64,000 bases of DNA from DASQPA01 sp963756455 (GTDB lineage: Bacteria > Acidobacteriota > Thermoanaerobaculia > Multivoradales > UBA5704). The notes beneath the pieces were generated by a model. The model had not been told where the DNA came from. It ran no database searches and saw only the letters and a program-made list of their open reading frames with translations. Shown here in pieces: positions 43,618 through 50,324 of this stretch (its first letter is position 1; each line of letters opens with the position of its first letter). Location: the NCBI GenBank assembly GCA_963756455.1, contig CAVWNC010000003.1:434001-498000 (forward strand), given 5' to 3'. A program made the position numbers and the translations under genes.

Positions 43618-44159
43618 ACGAGCCGACGCTCCGGCGCTTCATGCGGACGCTCGGCGACGAGGCCGAGAAGGACGTCCGGCTCTACTTCACGGGCGGCGCC
43701 ACGGCGGTCCTCCTCGGCTGGCGCGGGAGCACGGTGGACGTGGACATCAAGATCGATCCGGAGACGGACCGGCTCTTCCGCGCCCTGCCCCGGCTCAAGG
43801 AGACGCTCGCGATCAACATCGAGCTCGCCTCGCCCGATCATTTCATCCCCGAGATCCCCGGCTGGCAGGAGCGGAGCCTCTTCGTCGCTCGGGAAGGCCG
43901 GCTCTCGTTCTATCACTACGACCTCTACGCCCAGGCCCTCTCGAAGCTGGAACGCGGCCACGCCCAGGACCTGGCGGACGTGCGCCAGATGATCGAGAGG
44001 GGCCTCGTGGACCCCGCCGAGCTGCTGCAGCGCTTCGGGGAGATCGAGCCCCGCCTCTACCGCTATCCCGCGATCGACGGACCTTCGTTTCGGCGCGCGG
44101 TGGAGGAGATGGCGCGTCAGGGCGGGGCGGGGGCGTCACCGGCTGGCGATTCTCGCTAG
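43602..44159 (+). CDS. DUF6036-type nucleotidyltransferase
   Basis: 185 residues. RLYFTGGATAVLLGWRGSTV followed by DVDIKIDPETDRLFRALPRL gives the GG...DxD nucleotidyltransferase core, and LAINIELASPDHFIPEIPGW with DLYAQALSKLERGHAQDLAD matches proteins annotated DUF6036. These are often in toxin-antitoxin-like two-gene operons. ATG 43602 lies within the upstream gene's last codons. The end of the gene is 14 bases before the decayed edge of the 21-bp array. Confidence 0.8.
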   Translation: MRRLVDEPTLRRFMRTLGDEAEKDVRLYFTGGATAVLLGWRGSTVDVDIKIDPETDRLFRALPRLKETLAINIELASPDHFIPEIPGWQERSLFVAREGRLSFYHYDLYAQALSKLERGHAQDLADVRQMIERGLVDPAELLQRFGEIEPRLYRYPAIDGPSFRRAVEEMARQGGAGASPAGDSR

Positions 44160-44172
44160 AGATTGCCTTCCC

Positions 44173-44535
44173 CAGCGTCTCCACCCGCCCGTCGACAGGC
44201 TCCGGAGAGCCCGTAGTGTCTCCAGCGACGTCCGTAGTGTCTCCAGCCGTAATGCTAGTGTCTCCACCGAGTTTCTTGTGTCTCTAGCCGATCGCCTTGT
44301 GTCTCCAGCGCAGATCGTAGTGTCTCCGCTCCAAATTCTAGTGTCTCCGCTCCAAATTCTAGTGTCTCCAGTCGAATCCGTAGTGTCTCTGGGCGCCGTT
44401 GGAGCCACTACGATTCGGCCTGGAGACACTACAGATTCGCCAGAGACACTAGAGCGGAAGCTGGAGACACTACGCGACTCTTCATCGGCGCTGGGACGCC
44501 CGGTTGAGACGCTACGGGCCGCTCAATCGACGCTA
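44173..44535. repeat. Palindromic array of TAGTGTCTCCA motifs with 21-bp period
   Basis: The 11-mer TAGTGTCTCCA (or near variants) begins at 44214, 44235, 44256, 44276, 44297, 44318, 44339, 44360 and 44381. Its reverse complement TGGAGACACTA begins at 44400, 44421, 44441, 44462, 44504 and 44525. Spacing is 20-21 bp throughout, except 19 at the centre and one degenerate slot at 44483. Edge copies (44177; 44525) are degraded. Spacers differ, but the innermost ones are complementary too (CGAATCCG / CGATTCGG). The period equals two helical turns or seven codons. From 44536 to 44849 I see no gene, only short GC palindromes. Confidence 0.9.
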
Positions 44536-44636
44536 GCGATGTCCCTGAGCCCCACCGCAGCTATCTTCAAGGGAGCCGCCAGGCGGCCCGCGGCATCCGC
44601 GGACCGTTCAGGGGTCGTTCTCTATAACTTATCGCG

Positions 44637-44660
44637 GCTCGGGTCCGCCTGTCGGCGGGG
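44637..44660 (+). repeat. Short palindrome, copy 1 (flanks the DUF4160-DUF2442 pair)
   Basis: TCCGCCTGTCGGCGGGG with preceding GCGGCTCGGG matches the segment at 45454-45480 (TCCGCCTGCCGGCGGGG). The two copies are direct repeats about 820 bp apart, on either side of the DUF4160-DUF2442 genes. Confidence 0.55.
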
Positions 44661-44849
44661 CGAGGATGCCGCCGACCGCGTCAAGGAGAGCGACGACGGC
44701 GCCGGGCGAGATCCGCCTCGGAGGCGGTCCCCGGGCGGGAATTGGGCATTGGACTGCGGTACACTGATATGGATGGAGCGCTCCGCTTGACGCTGCTCCT
44801 TGAAACGACTCATGGACAGAAGGATACTGGCTGCCAAGACCGAGGGCCG

Positions 44850-45086
44850 ATGCCGAACATCGCAGAAATAGGGCCCTACAGATTCTTCTTCTACAGCAAC
44901 GAAGGTGTCGAGCCACCGCACGTCCATGTCCGGCGAGAGCGCGCTACTGCCAAGTTCTGGCTGGACCCCGTGGCTTTGAGTAGCGCAAGCGGCTTCCCGG
45001 CGCAGGAATTAAGACGTCTCGAAGCCCTCGTGACCGACAACAAGAAACGGTTCCAGGAGGTTTGGCATGCATACTTTAGCCGTTGA
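44850..45086 (+). CDS. DUF4160 protein
   Basis: 78 residues beginning MPNIAEIGPYRFFFYSNEGV, with EPPHVHVRRERATAKFWLDP: the DUF4160 family signature (an EPxHVHV core). The ATG at 44850 is chosen because the family begins there; a longer in-frame extension from 44742 is not conserved. It overlaps the next gene by 20 bases. DUF4160-DUF2442 pairs are widespread and suspected of being toxin-antitoxin-like, but no activity is established to my knowledge. Confidence 0.88.
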   Translation: MPNIAEIGPYRFFFYSNEGVEPPHVHVRRERATAKFWLDPVALSSASGFPAQELRRLEALVTDNKKRFQEVWHAYFSR

Positions 45087-45342
45087 GACCGAACCCCGTG
45101 CTCTCGATATTGAGATTTCCGAAGATGAGTTGCTGGCACGGCTCGTCGACGGGCGCACCATCACGGTACCGCTGGTCTGGTTCCCGCGGCTTCTTCACGC
45201 GACACCCCAACAGCGCCAAAATTGGGAGCTCATTGGCGACGGTGAAGGCATCCATTGGCCGGATGTCGATGAGGATCTGAGCGTCCGTGGTCTGCTGAGG
45301 GGCACACCGGCGCCAGCGCAGAGTGGTGAGGTTGCGAGTTAA
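45067..45342 (+). CDS. DUF2442 protein
   Basis: 91 residues. The family pattern is clear: LDIEISEDELLARLVDGRTI, then VPLVWFPRLLHATPQQRQNW and WELIGDGEGIHWPDVDEDLS with VRGLL. It is paired with DUF4160 by a 20-base overlap, with an AGGAGG-like sequence inside the upstream gene as ribosome binding site. The pair lies between two related palindromes, in cassette-like fashion. Confidence 0.9.
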   Translation: MHTLAVETEPRALDIEISEDELLARLVDGRTITVPLVWFPRLLHATPQQRQNWELIGDGEGIHWPDVDEDLSVRGLLRGTPAPAQSGEVAS

Positions 45343-45360
45343 ATTTCACAGCCAGGCGCC

Positions 45361-45490
45361 GTTATAAACGGCTAACCCCGCACTTCGCCAGCACGCCTCT
45401 CGTCAATAGCATATTATATAGTCGATGTCCAAGCGCTTTCCTGCAGTTTGGCGCGGCGCGGAGTCCGCCTGCCGGCGGGGTTAGTTGTTA
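45361..45490. repeat. Large imperfect palindrome, loosely attC-like
   Basis: CTAACCCCGC (45372-45381) is perfectly complementary to GCGGGGTTAG (45475-45484), 113 bp end to end, with further partial pairing outside (GTTATAAAC versus TTGTTATG) and the TCCGCCTGCCGGCGGGG hairpin inside. It begins 19 bases after a gene stop, as an integron cassette attachment site would, but no clean GTTRRRY core is present. The remaining gap to 45573 is AT-richer, with nothing else I can support. Confidence 0.35.
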
Positions 45491-45573
45491 TGTAGGATTT
45501 GGTCGATCTGGTCCAGCCCAAGCCTGCCGTGCCGTGGAGGGCGAGCGGAGAAGCGCTTCGACAGTCCATTGGT

Positions 45574-46407
45574 TCAGTGGAGAGAATTTGATCGTGCTTC
45601 TGGTACCGACGAGCGATCGTCGCTTCGTTGTGACTTCTCTCCATCGCCTATCGTCGCCATAGTGGGCAGGATTCTCACCGAGTGGCGGATGTTTTTACCC
45701 TCTAAGGCATCGTCAAGGCCCACAACGATGACAAACCCAATCCATCGATCTGGGGCGCGTGTTACAATAAAGTAATCAGTCAGTCCAGATGAGTCTCCTG
45801 GTTCCAATTGTTTTGTACCACCGCCACCCTCGGTGAAGTTATACCCAGTGTTATCGAGTTGTTTCTTGATAGTAGTTTTGGGATAGAAAAACCCGATATG
45901 GCCACACTCTTGCCATTGGACAGGTCCATCCTCGGCCTTCTTGATAAAGGATACCGGGGGATCGTTAATTCTTAGAGGTAAAAGATTGATCCTCTTGCTT
46001 TGGTCGAAAGAGCCGGCATAGCAATGCACCAACACCCAAGAGACCGTAACAGTGTTCCGAGAGGTATTTGTGATCCGGAAAGCTAGGGTGGTTGCAATAG
46101 CCTCATCCTTCCTCTCGGTTGGCTTAATCGAGACAGTTACGACGTCAGAGACCCGCCCTTCCTGGGACTCACGGTAATTAAAATTTACCTGCTTGAGGGC
46201 CAGATCCTCCTGTTTAAGGCGCAACTCTTGCTCAGGTCGCACATAGGAAAGGTACTGCAAAAGAGTCCAAGCTGCCACACATAAGAGAGATACGGTTTGA
46301 AAAATTTGAAGCACTCTCTCTGCTGTCCAAAAAGAGGTCGCCCTCTCCTTCCCGATTGCCTCGAGAATGACCCGCAGTTGTTCGTCATCTACCTTGAGAG
46401 GCTCCAT
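45574..46407 (-). CDS. Orphan membrane-anchored protein
   Basis: 277 residues with one membrane segment near 31-52 (VLQIFQTVSLLCVAAWTLLQ) and a large C-terminal region of beta-strand character (LAFRITNTSRNTVTVSWVLV; GFFYPKTTIKKQLDNTGYNF). A short charged helix precedes the membrane segment. Base composition is visibly less GC-rich and codons are more mixed than in flanking core genes, which points to horizontal acquisition. No family is recognised. It is divergent from the DUF5666-like gene. Confidence 0.65.
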   Translation of the reverse strand: MEPLKVDDEQLRVILEAIGKERATSFWTAERVLQIFQTVSLLCVAAWTLLQYLSYVRPEQELRLKQEDLALKQVNFNYRESQEGRVSDVVTVSIKPTERKDEAIATTLAFRITNTSRNTVTVSWVLVHCYAGSFDQSKRINLLPLRINDPPVSFIKKAEDGPVQWQECGHIGFFYPKTTIKKQLDNTGYNFTEGGGGTKQLEPGDSSGLTDYFIVTRAPDRWIGFVIVVGLDDALEGKNIRHSVRILPTMATIGDGEKSQRSDDRSSVPEARSNSLH

Positions 46408-46451
46408 TGGCTTATCTACCCACGAACTGTCACTGTCGATACTATGCTACA

Positions 46452-46850
46452 GTGAAGAGAACTACAACGGAGAAATCGGTCGCCAATCTCTCAGCTTTGC
46501 CGCTCATCGTGGCGATAGTGGGGTATGGCACGCTTACGGCCTCAGCCAGCAATTTGGAAAAGGGGAGCATGTCGTCGAAGTCCAGGTCGAAGACGTTTAC
46601 CGGGGAAGTCTCGGCCTTAGACGCGACCTCTAAGACCATTACGGTTGATGGCAAACATGGTAGCACCACCTTTTCATACGACGAAACCATAAAAATCTCG
46701 CCGAGAGGTAAGACTTTGGCGAATATTAAGGTTGGTGGCCGAGTGGCTGTTCGAGACAGATTTTCCCTGGGAGCAGACCTCGTCGGTTTGAGGTCGGAGA
46801 CCTTATCGGTGCTTGAGCGCTACGGCGACTTCGGCTTGCGCCTCTTCTAG
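46452..46850 (+). CDS. Secreted DUF5666-like OB-fold protein
   Basis: 132 residues. GTG 46452 gives MKRTTTEKSVANLSALPLIV followed by AIVGYGTLTASASNLEKG, a plausible signal peptide. The mature part (KTFTGEVSALDATSKTITVD, then GKHGSTTFSYDETIKI and IKVGGRVAVR) has the strand pattern of DUF5666/OB-like small exported domains. The last 48 bases overlap the convergent antitoxin-like gene tail to tail. Lower GC than core genes. Function unknown. Confidence 0.55.
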   Translation: MKRTTTEKSVANLSALPLIVAIVGYGTLTASASNLEKGSMSSKSRSKTFTGEVSALDATSKTITVDGKHGSTTFSYDETIKISPRGKTLANIKVGGRVAVRDRFSLGADLVGLRSETLSVLERYGDFGLRLF

Positions 46851-47195
46851 GGTGGCGGGACCGATCCGGCAGGAAATGTCGAGACGGTTGAAGCAGGGGA
46901 TAAGCTCGAAACGAGACATGTGCAGTAACTCCGCTGCCCTACCAATGTTGATCTTCTCCGCGAGGAAATCCTGAATTGCGGCGAAATCCGAAGCCTTCAC
47001 GTCCTCGCTCAGGGTTTCTGCACGTGCGGCACAGGCTGCGAGCACGCGAAGGATCCGATAGTCCAACGCATCCATGAGGACGGCTCGCTCCTTATCGGCG
47101 CTTCTGATGAGAAGAGTCTCGCCACGGTCGACTCGCTCAAGCATCGCGCCCGGCTGCTGGGCGAGATCTTCTACGGAAATGAAGGCGGTGGGCAT
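46803..47195 (-). CDS. Phd-like antitoxin with UPF0175-like C-terminus
   Basis: 130 residues. The N-terminal half is Phd/YefM-like (FISVEDLAQQPGAMLERVDR, then GETLLIRSADKERAVLMDAL). The C-terminal half reads DFLAEKINIGRAAELLHMSR, resembling the UPF0175 helix-turn-helix. Joining of the two is not common as far as I know. No toxin gene accompanies it: upstream is a 174-bp gap, downstream the tail of a convergent gene. It could be a solitary antitoxin or a regulator. Confidence 0.65.
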   Translation of the reverse strand: MPTAFISVEDLAQQPGAMLERVDRGETLLIRSADKERAVLMDALDYRILRVLAACAARAETLSEDVKASDFAAIQDFLAEKINIGRAAELLHMSRFELIPCFNRLDISCRIGPATLEEAQAEVAVALKHR

Positions 47196-47266
47196 GGCTC
47201 CTTGAACCTCCTCGATTCGATCGCAATCAAGTTGTAGGCGGCGTAACAGTTATGGCGACGTTCCAC

Positions 47267-47304
47267 CACCCAGATCCTTCGCTCCGCTCAGGATGACGGT
47301 GGGG
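47267..47304 (-). repeat. Dispersed HPERSEGS-type repeat
   Basis: On the minus strand the segment reads CGTCATCCTGAGCGGAGC, then GAAGGATCTGGG. Read as protein it gives RHPERSEGS, a familiar artefact peptide from an intergenic repeat common in Acidobacteriota and some other phyla. It lies in the gap between the antitoxin-like gene and rsmA. Confidence 0.75.
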
Positions 47305-47369
47305 AGAGGATATCGTGGTCCCTGCCGTTTTAGCCTGTAGTTTTGGAGACAGCGCTTCTACGCAAGCGA

Positions 47370-48143
47370 TCAACCCGCCTGCCCATACATCTCCAAAAAC
47401 CCCAAAATCCCCACCTCCTCCGCCCGCACCCTCTCCCCCACCCCCGCCGCGCTCAATACCGCCTCGGCCTTCTCTCGTCCCCACCCCGCCGCCAACGCAT
47501 TCCGCAGCGTCTTTCGCCTCTGGTTGAACGCCAACCGCACCATCGCGATGAAGGCCGGCATCTCCTCCGCGGGGAGCGGCGGAGCGTGAAGGGTGAAGCC
47601 CACGAAGGCTCCCTCGACCTTGGGGGGCGGCCGGAAGCTGCCGCGTTTGACTCGCCCTAACGTCCGGGCGTGCGCGTAGGCGGCCGTGATCACGGAGAGC
47701 GAGCCGTAGGCCTCGTCTCCGGGTCCGGCGATCAGACGGTCGGCGACTTCTTTCTGGACGAGGAAGGCGGCCCGGGGCACCCTCTCGTGGTGCGGGAGCA
47801 AGCGTTCGAGGAGGGCGGTCGCCACGTTGTAGGGGAGGTTGCCGGCGGCTAAGGTCGGCGCCGGCAGGCGGTCCCAGGGGATTGTCAGGGCGTCTCCCAC
47901 GACGAGGGCCAAACTCGGGCCGGGGAGACGGCTCCTCAGGACGGCCGCCCATTCGAGGTCGAGCTCCCAGGCTTGGACCCAAGCCCCTGCCCCGAGGAGC
48001 GCGGTCGTCAGCACGCCTCCCCCGGGGCCGATCTTGAGCACCCTGCCTCCTTCGGGGCGCAGGAACTCGACGAGGGGCCGGCAGAGGGCCGGGTCGACGA
48101 GATGGTGCTGGCCCAGGGACTTCTTGAGGAGGGGGGAGCGCAC
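47370..48143 (-). CDS. rsmA: 16S rRNA (adenine1518/1519-N6)-dimethyltransferase
   Basis: RsmA (KsgA) dimethylates two adenines near the 3' end of 16S rRNA. The 257 residues begin with KKSLGQHHLVDPALCRPLV, the family N-terminus. The SAM site appears as KIGPGGGVLTTALL (family usually E-I-G-P-G) and the catalytic motif as GNLPYNVATALLERLL. The C-terminal helical domain includes VRLAFNQRRKTLRNALA. Despite the Lys at the motif I acidic position, the rest is intact. The downstream tail ends in GFLEMYGQAG. Confidence 0.92.
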   Translation of the reverse strand: MRSPLLKKSLGQHHLVDPALCRPLVEFLRPEGGRVLKIGPGGGVLTTALLGAGAWVQAWELDLEWAAVLRSRLPGPSLALVVGDALTIPWDRLPAPTLAAGNLPYNVATALLERLLPHHERVPRAAFLVQKEVADRLIAGPGDEAYGSLSVITAAYAHARTLGRVKRGSFRPPPKVEGAFVGFTLHAPPLPAEEMPAFIAMVRLAFNQRRKTLRNALAAGWGREKAEAVLSAAGVGERVRAEEVGILGFLEMYGQAG

Positions 48144-48296
48144 GGGGATCTATAGGGTACCAGAGGGGACACCGGCGTCCTCTGGAGCGTCCTCCGGGGC
48201 CTCGGAGCGCCAGCGGAACGCCGGGAACGCTCCAGGGAAAGCGCCAATTTGGCACGGTCCGGGAGCGAGACGCCCCGGCTTCCCCTGTCCCAGGGA

Positions 48297-48312
48297 TGGC
48301 ACCTCCGTTGCA
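48297..48312 (+). promoter_or_regulatory. Consensus sigma-54 (-24/-12) promoter sequence
   Basis: TGGCAC-N5-TTGCA matches the sigma-54 consensus exactly and lies 16 bases before the moxR ATG. The predicted +1 (about 48323) would fall inside the Shine-Dalgarno GGAAGG, giving a nearly leaderless mRNA, so function is uncertain. A sigma-54 activator gene is present at 20915-24217. Confidence 0.4.
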
Positions 48313-48328
48313 CTCCATTGGAAGGACT

Positions 48329-49318
48329 ATGGAAACGGACGTTCTCACTCAGAACCGCGACGTCGAGCGCGAGACCCTGGCGCTCAAGCGTATCGAGGCG
48401 GAGCTGCGCAAGGTGATCGTCGGGCAGGACTACCTGCTCGACCGCCTGCTGGTCGGCCTCCTCGCCCGCGGCCATGTGCTGATCGAGGGTGTGCCGGGGC
48501 TCGCCAAGACGTTGGCGGTCAAGACTTTGGCGCAGACCCTCTCGGTGAGTTTCCAGCGCATCCAGTTCACCCCCGACCTGTTGCCCGCCGACTTGATCGG
48601 CACGCTCATCTACGATCAGCGGAACGGCGAGTTCATCCCCCACACGGGGCCGGTGTTCACCAACCTCCTGCTGGCCGACGAGATCAACCGCGCTCCGGCG
48701 AAGGTGCAGTCGGCCCTCCTCGAAGCGATGGAGGAGCGCCAGGTGACGCTCGGCTCGCGGAGCTATCCGCTCCAGGAGCCGTTCCTCGTCCTCGCCACCC
48801 AGAACCCCATCGAGCAGGAGGGGACCTATCCGCTCGCCGAGGCGCAGATCGACCGCTTCATGATGAAGCTCAAGGTGGGCTATCCGAGCCGGGCGGAGGA
48901 GTCGGAGATCCTCGACCGCATGCTGGTCGACCGCGAGCTCAAGGCCACCCCCGTCGTCGATGCCGAGCGGGTGCTCGCGCTCCGCGGGGTGGCGGATTCG
49001 GTCTACCTCGACAACAAGATCCGCGGCTATGTGTTAGATCTGGTCGCCGCCACCCGCAATCCCAAGGCCGCCGGCCTCCCCGACCTCGTGGACCTGATCT
49101 CCTTCGGCGCCTCGCCGCGGGCGACGCTGTTCCTCGCCCGGGCGGCCAAAGCCATGGCGCTCGTCCGTGGCCGCGGCTATGTCATCCCCGAGGACGTCAA
49201 GGAGATCGCTCCGGACGTCCTGCGTCATCGCGTCGTTCCCACCTACGAGGCGGAGGCCGAGGAGATCTCTCCCGACGCCCTGATCGGCCGGATTCTCGAC
49301 CGCGTCCAGGTGCCCTGA
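48329..49318 (+). CDS. MoxR-family AAA+ ATPase
   Basis: 329 residues: Walker A GVPGLAKT (54-61), FTPDLLPADLIGT, Walker B LLADEINRAPAKVQSALLEA, sensor ATQNPIEQEGTYPLAEAQID, and a C-terminal lid helical domain. MoxR ATPases act as chaperones that remodel partner VWA proteins. The ATG at 48329 has GGAAGG upstream; the in-frame ATG at 48296 precedes the promoter-like element and lacks one. It heads a seven-gene operon with DUF58 and Bat genes, the classic association. Confidence 0.95.
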   Translation: METDVLTQNRDVERETLALKRIEAELRKVIVGQDYLLDRLLVGLLARGHVLIEGVPGLAKTLAVKTLAQTLSVSFQRIQFTPDLLPADLIGTLIYDQRNGEFIPHTGPVFTNLLLADEINRAPAKVQSALLEAMEERQVTLGSRSYPLQEPFLVLATQNPIEQEGTYPLAEAQIDRFMMKLKVGYPSRAEESEILDRMLVDRELKATPVVDAERVLALRGVADSVYLDNKIRGYVLDLVAATRNPKAAGLPDLVDLISFGASPRATLFLARAAKAMALVRGRGYVIPEDVKEIAPDVLRHRVVPTYEAEAEEISPDALIGRILDRVQVP

Positions 49319-49358
49319 AGGCCGCTCTCTAAATATCCCCTAGATACTGAGGCCTGCC

Positions 49359-50324
49359 GTGTTCCGCTTCCTTCTGCGCTCTTTCGGTTCCCGCCCGGCG
49401 GGGACGGAGGCGGCTTCAAGCCTGCGGCCCGCCCGCCGCGCCGGCTCGCCGCTCCCGGCCGAGCTGATGCGCAAGGTGCGGCGGATCGAGATCGCCACCA
49501 ACCGACTGGTCGACCAGGGGGTGGCGGGCGACTACCACTCGGTGTTCAAGGGGCGCGGCATGGAGTTCGCCGAGGTCCGCCCCTACCAGCCCGGCGACGA
49601 CGTGCGGACGATCGACTGGAACGTCACCGCCCGCATGGGGAGCCCGTTCGTCAAGAAGTACGTCGAGGAGCGGGACCTCACGGTCTTCCTCGCCGTCGAC
49701 GTCTCGGGGAGCCTCCTCTTCGGCTCGCGGGCGATCCTCAAACGGGAGATGGCGGCGGAGATCTCCGCCCTTCTCGCTTTCGCCGCGGTGCGCAACCAGG
49801 ACCGGGTGGGCGCCGCCCTCCTCTCCGACAAGCTGGAGCTCTTCCTGCCGCCCCGCCGGCGGCGGACCCACGTGCTCCGCATGGTGCGCGAGATCCTCGA
49901 CCGGCCGGCGCGCGGCGAGACCGATCTCGAAAAGGGCCTCTCCGCGGTGCTCGGGACGCTCAAGCGCCGGGCCGTCCTCTTCCTGATCTCCGATTTCCTC
50001 GGCGCCTCCTGCCCGTCGGCGCTCAAGGCCGCCGCGGCGCGGCACGACGTCATCGTCGTCGAGATCGTCGATCCGCGGGACAACGAGCTGCCGGTCTCCG
50101 GGCCGGTCGTCTTGGAAGATGCCGAAACCGGCCGGGTCGCTCTCGTCGACGGCAGCCGGCGCGGCGTCCGGCTCTATCGCGAGCAGCGGGAGCGCGAGCG
50201 GCGGGAGCTCTCCCGGCTGACCCGGCGGCTCGGGGTGGATCACCTGGAGCTGCGGACGGACCGGCCCTACGTCAACACCCTCCTCGCCTTCTTCGAGCAG
50301 CGGCGCAAGAGGCTCAGCCGGTGA
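49359..50324 (+). CDS. DUF58 protein (VWA-like)
   Basis: 321 residues. The conserved DUF58 stretch is plain: SVFKGRGMEFAEVRPYQPGD and DVRTIDWNVTARMG followed by VFLAVDVSGSLLFGS, a VWA-like metal-binding site. DUF58 proteins accompany MoxR and probably present partner proteins to it. The GTG start is at 49359; the stop overlaps the next gene in GTGA. Localisation is cytosolic or peripheral, since no signal or membrane segment is seen. Confidence 0.92.
   Translation: MFRFLLRSFGSRPAGTEAASSLRPARRAGSPLPAELMRKVRRIEIATNRLVDQGVAGDYHSVFKGRGMEFAEVRPYQPGDDVRTIDWNVTARMGSPFVKKYVEERDLTVFLAVDVSGSLLFGSRAILKREMAAEISALLAFAAVRNQDRVGAALLSDKLELFLPPRRRRTHVLRMVREILDRPARGETDLEKGLSAVLGTLKRRAVLFLISDFLGASCPSALKAAAARHDVIVVEIVDPRDNELPVSGPVVLEDAETGRVALVDGSRRGVRLYREQRERERRELSRLTRRLGVDHLELRTDRPYVNTLLAFFEQRRKRLSR

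Noticed and set aside
44136..44429. Minus-strand frame with GDTRIWS and ETLRTSL heptads
   Set aside because: The repeat phase shifts where spacing is 20 bp, so the pattern changes register inside the frame. It may be a relic, but not a supported gene.
44173..44535. CRISPR array
   Set aside because: The repeat is only 11 bp, spacers about 10 bp and partly conserved, orientation inverts midway, and no cas genes are present.
44278..44790. Plus-strand frame with VSPLQIL heptads through the 21-bp array
   Set aside because: The heptads follow automatically from a 21-bp repeat. The frame runs from the array into non-repetitive sequence and has no homology or ribosome binding site.
48250..48262. 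Second sigma-54 site at TTGGCACGGTCC
   Set aside because: The -24 half is present, but there is no TTGC at the correct distance.
47227..48348. 373-residue minus-strand frame overlapping rsmA
   Set aside because: It ends in HRHPERSEGSGW, the known artefact of an intergenic repeat, and is otherwise a shadow of rsmA.
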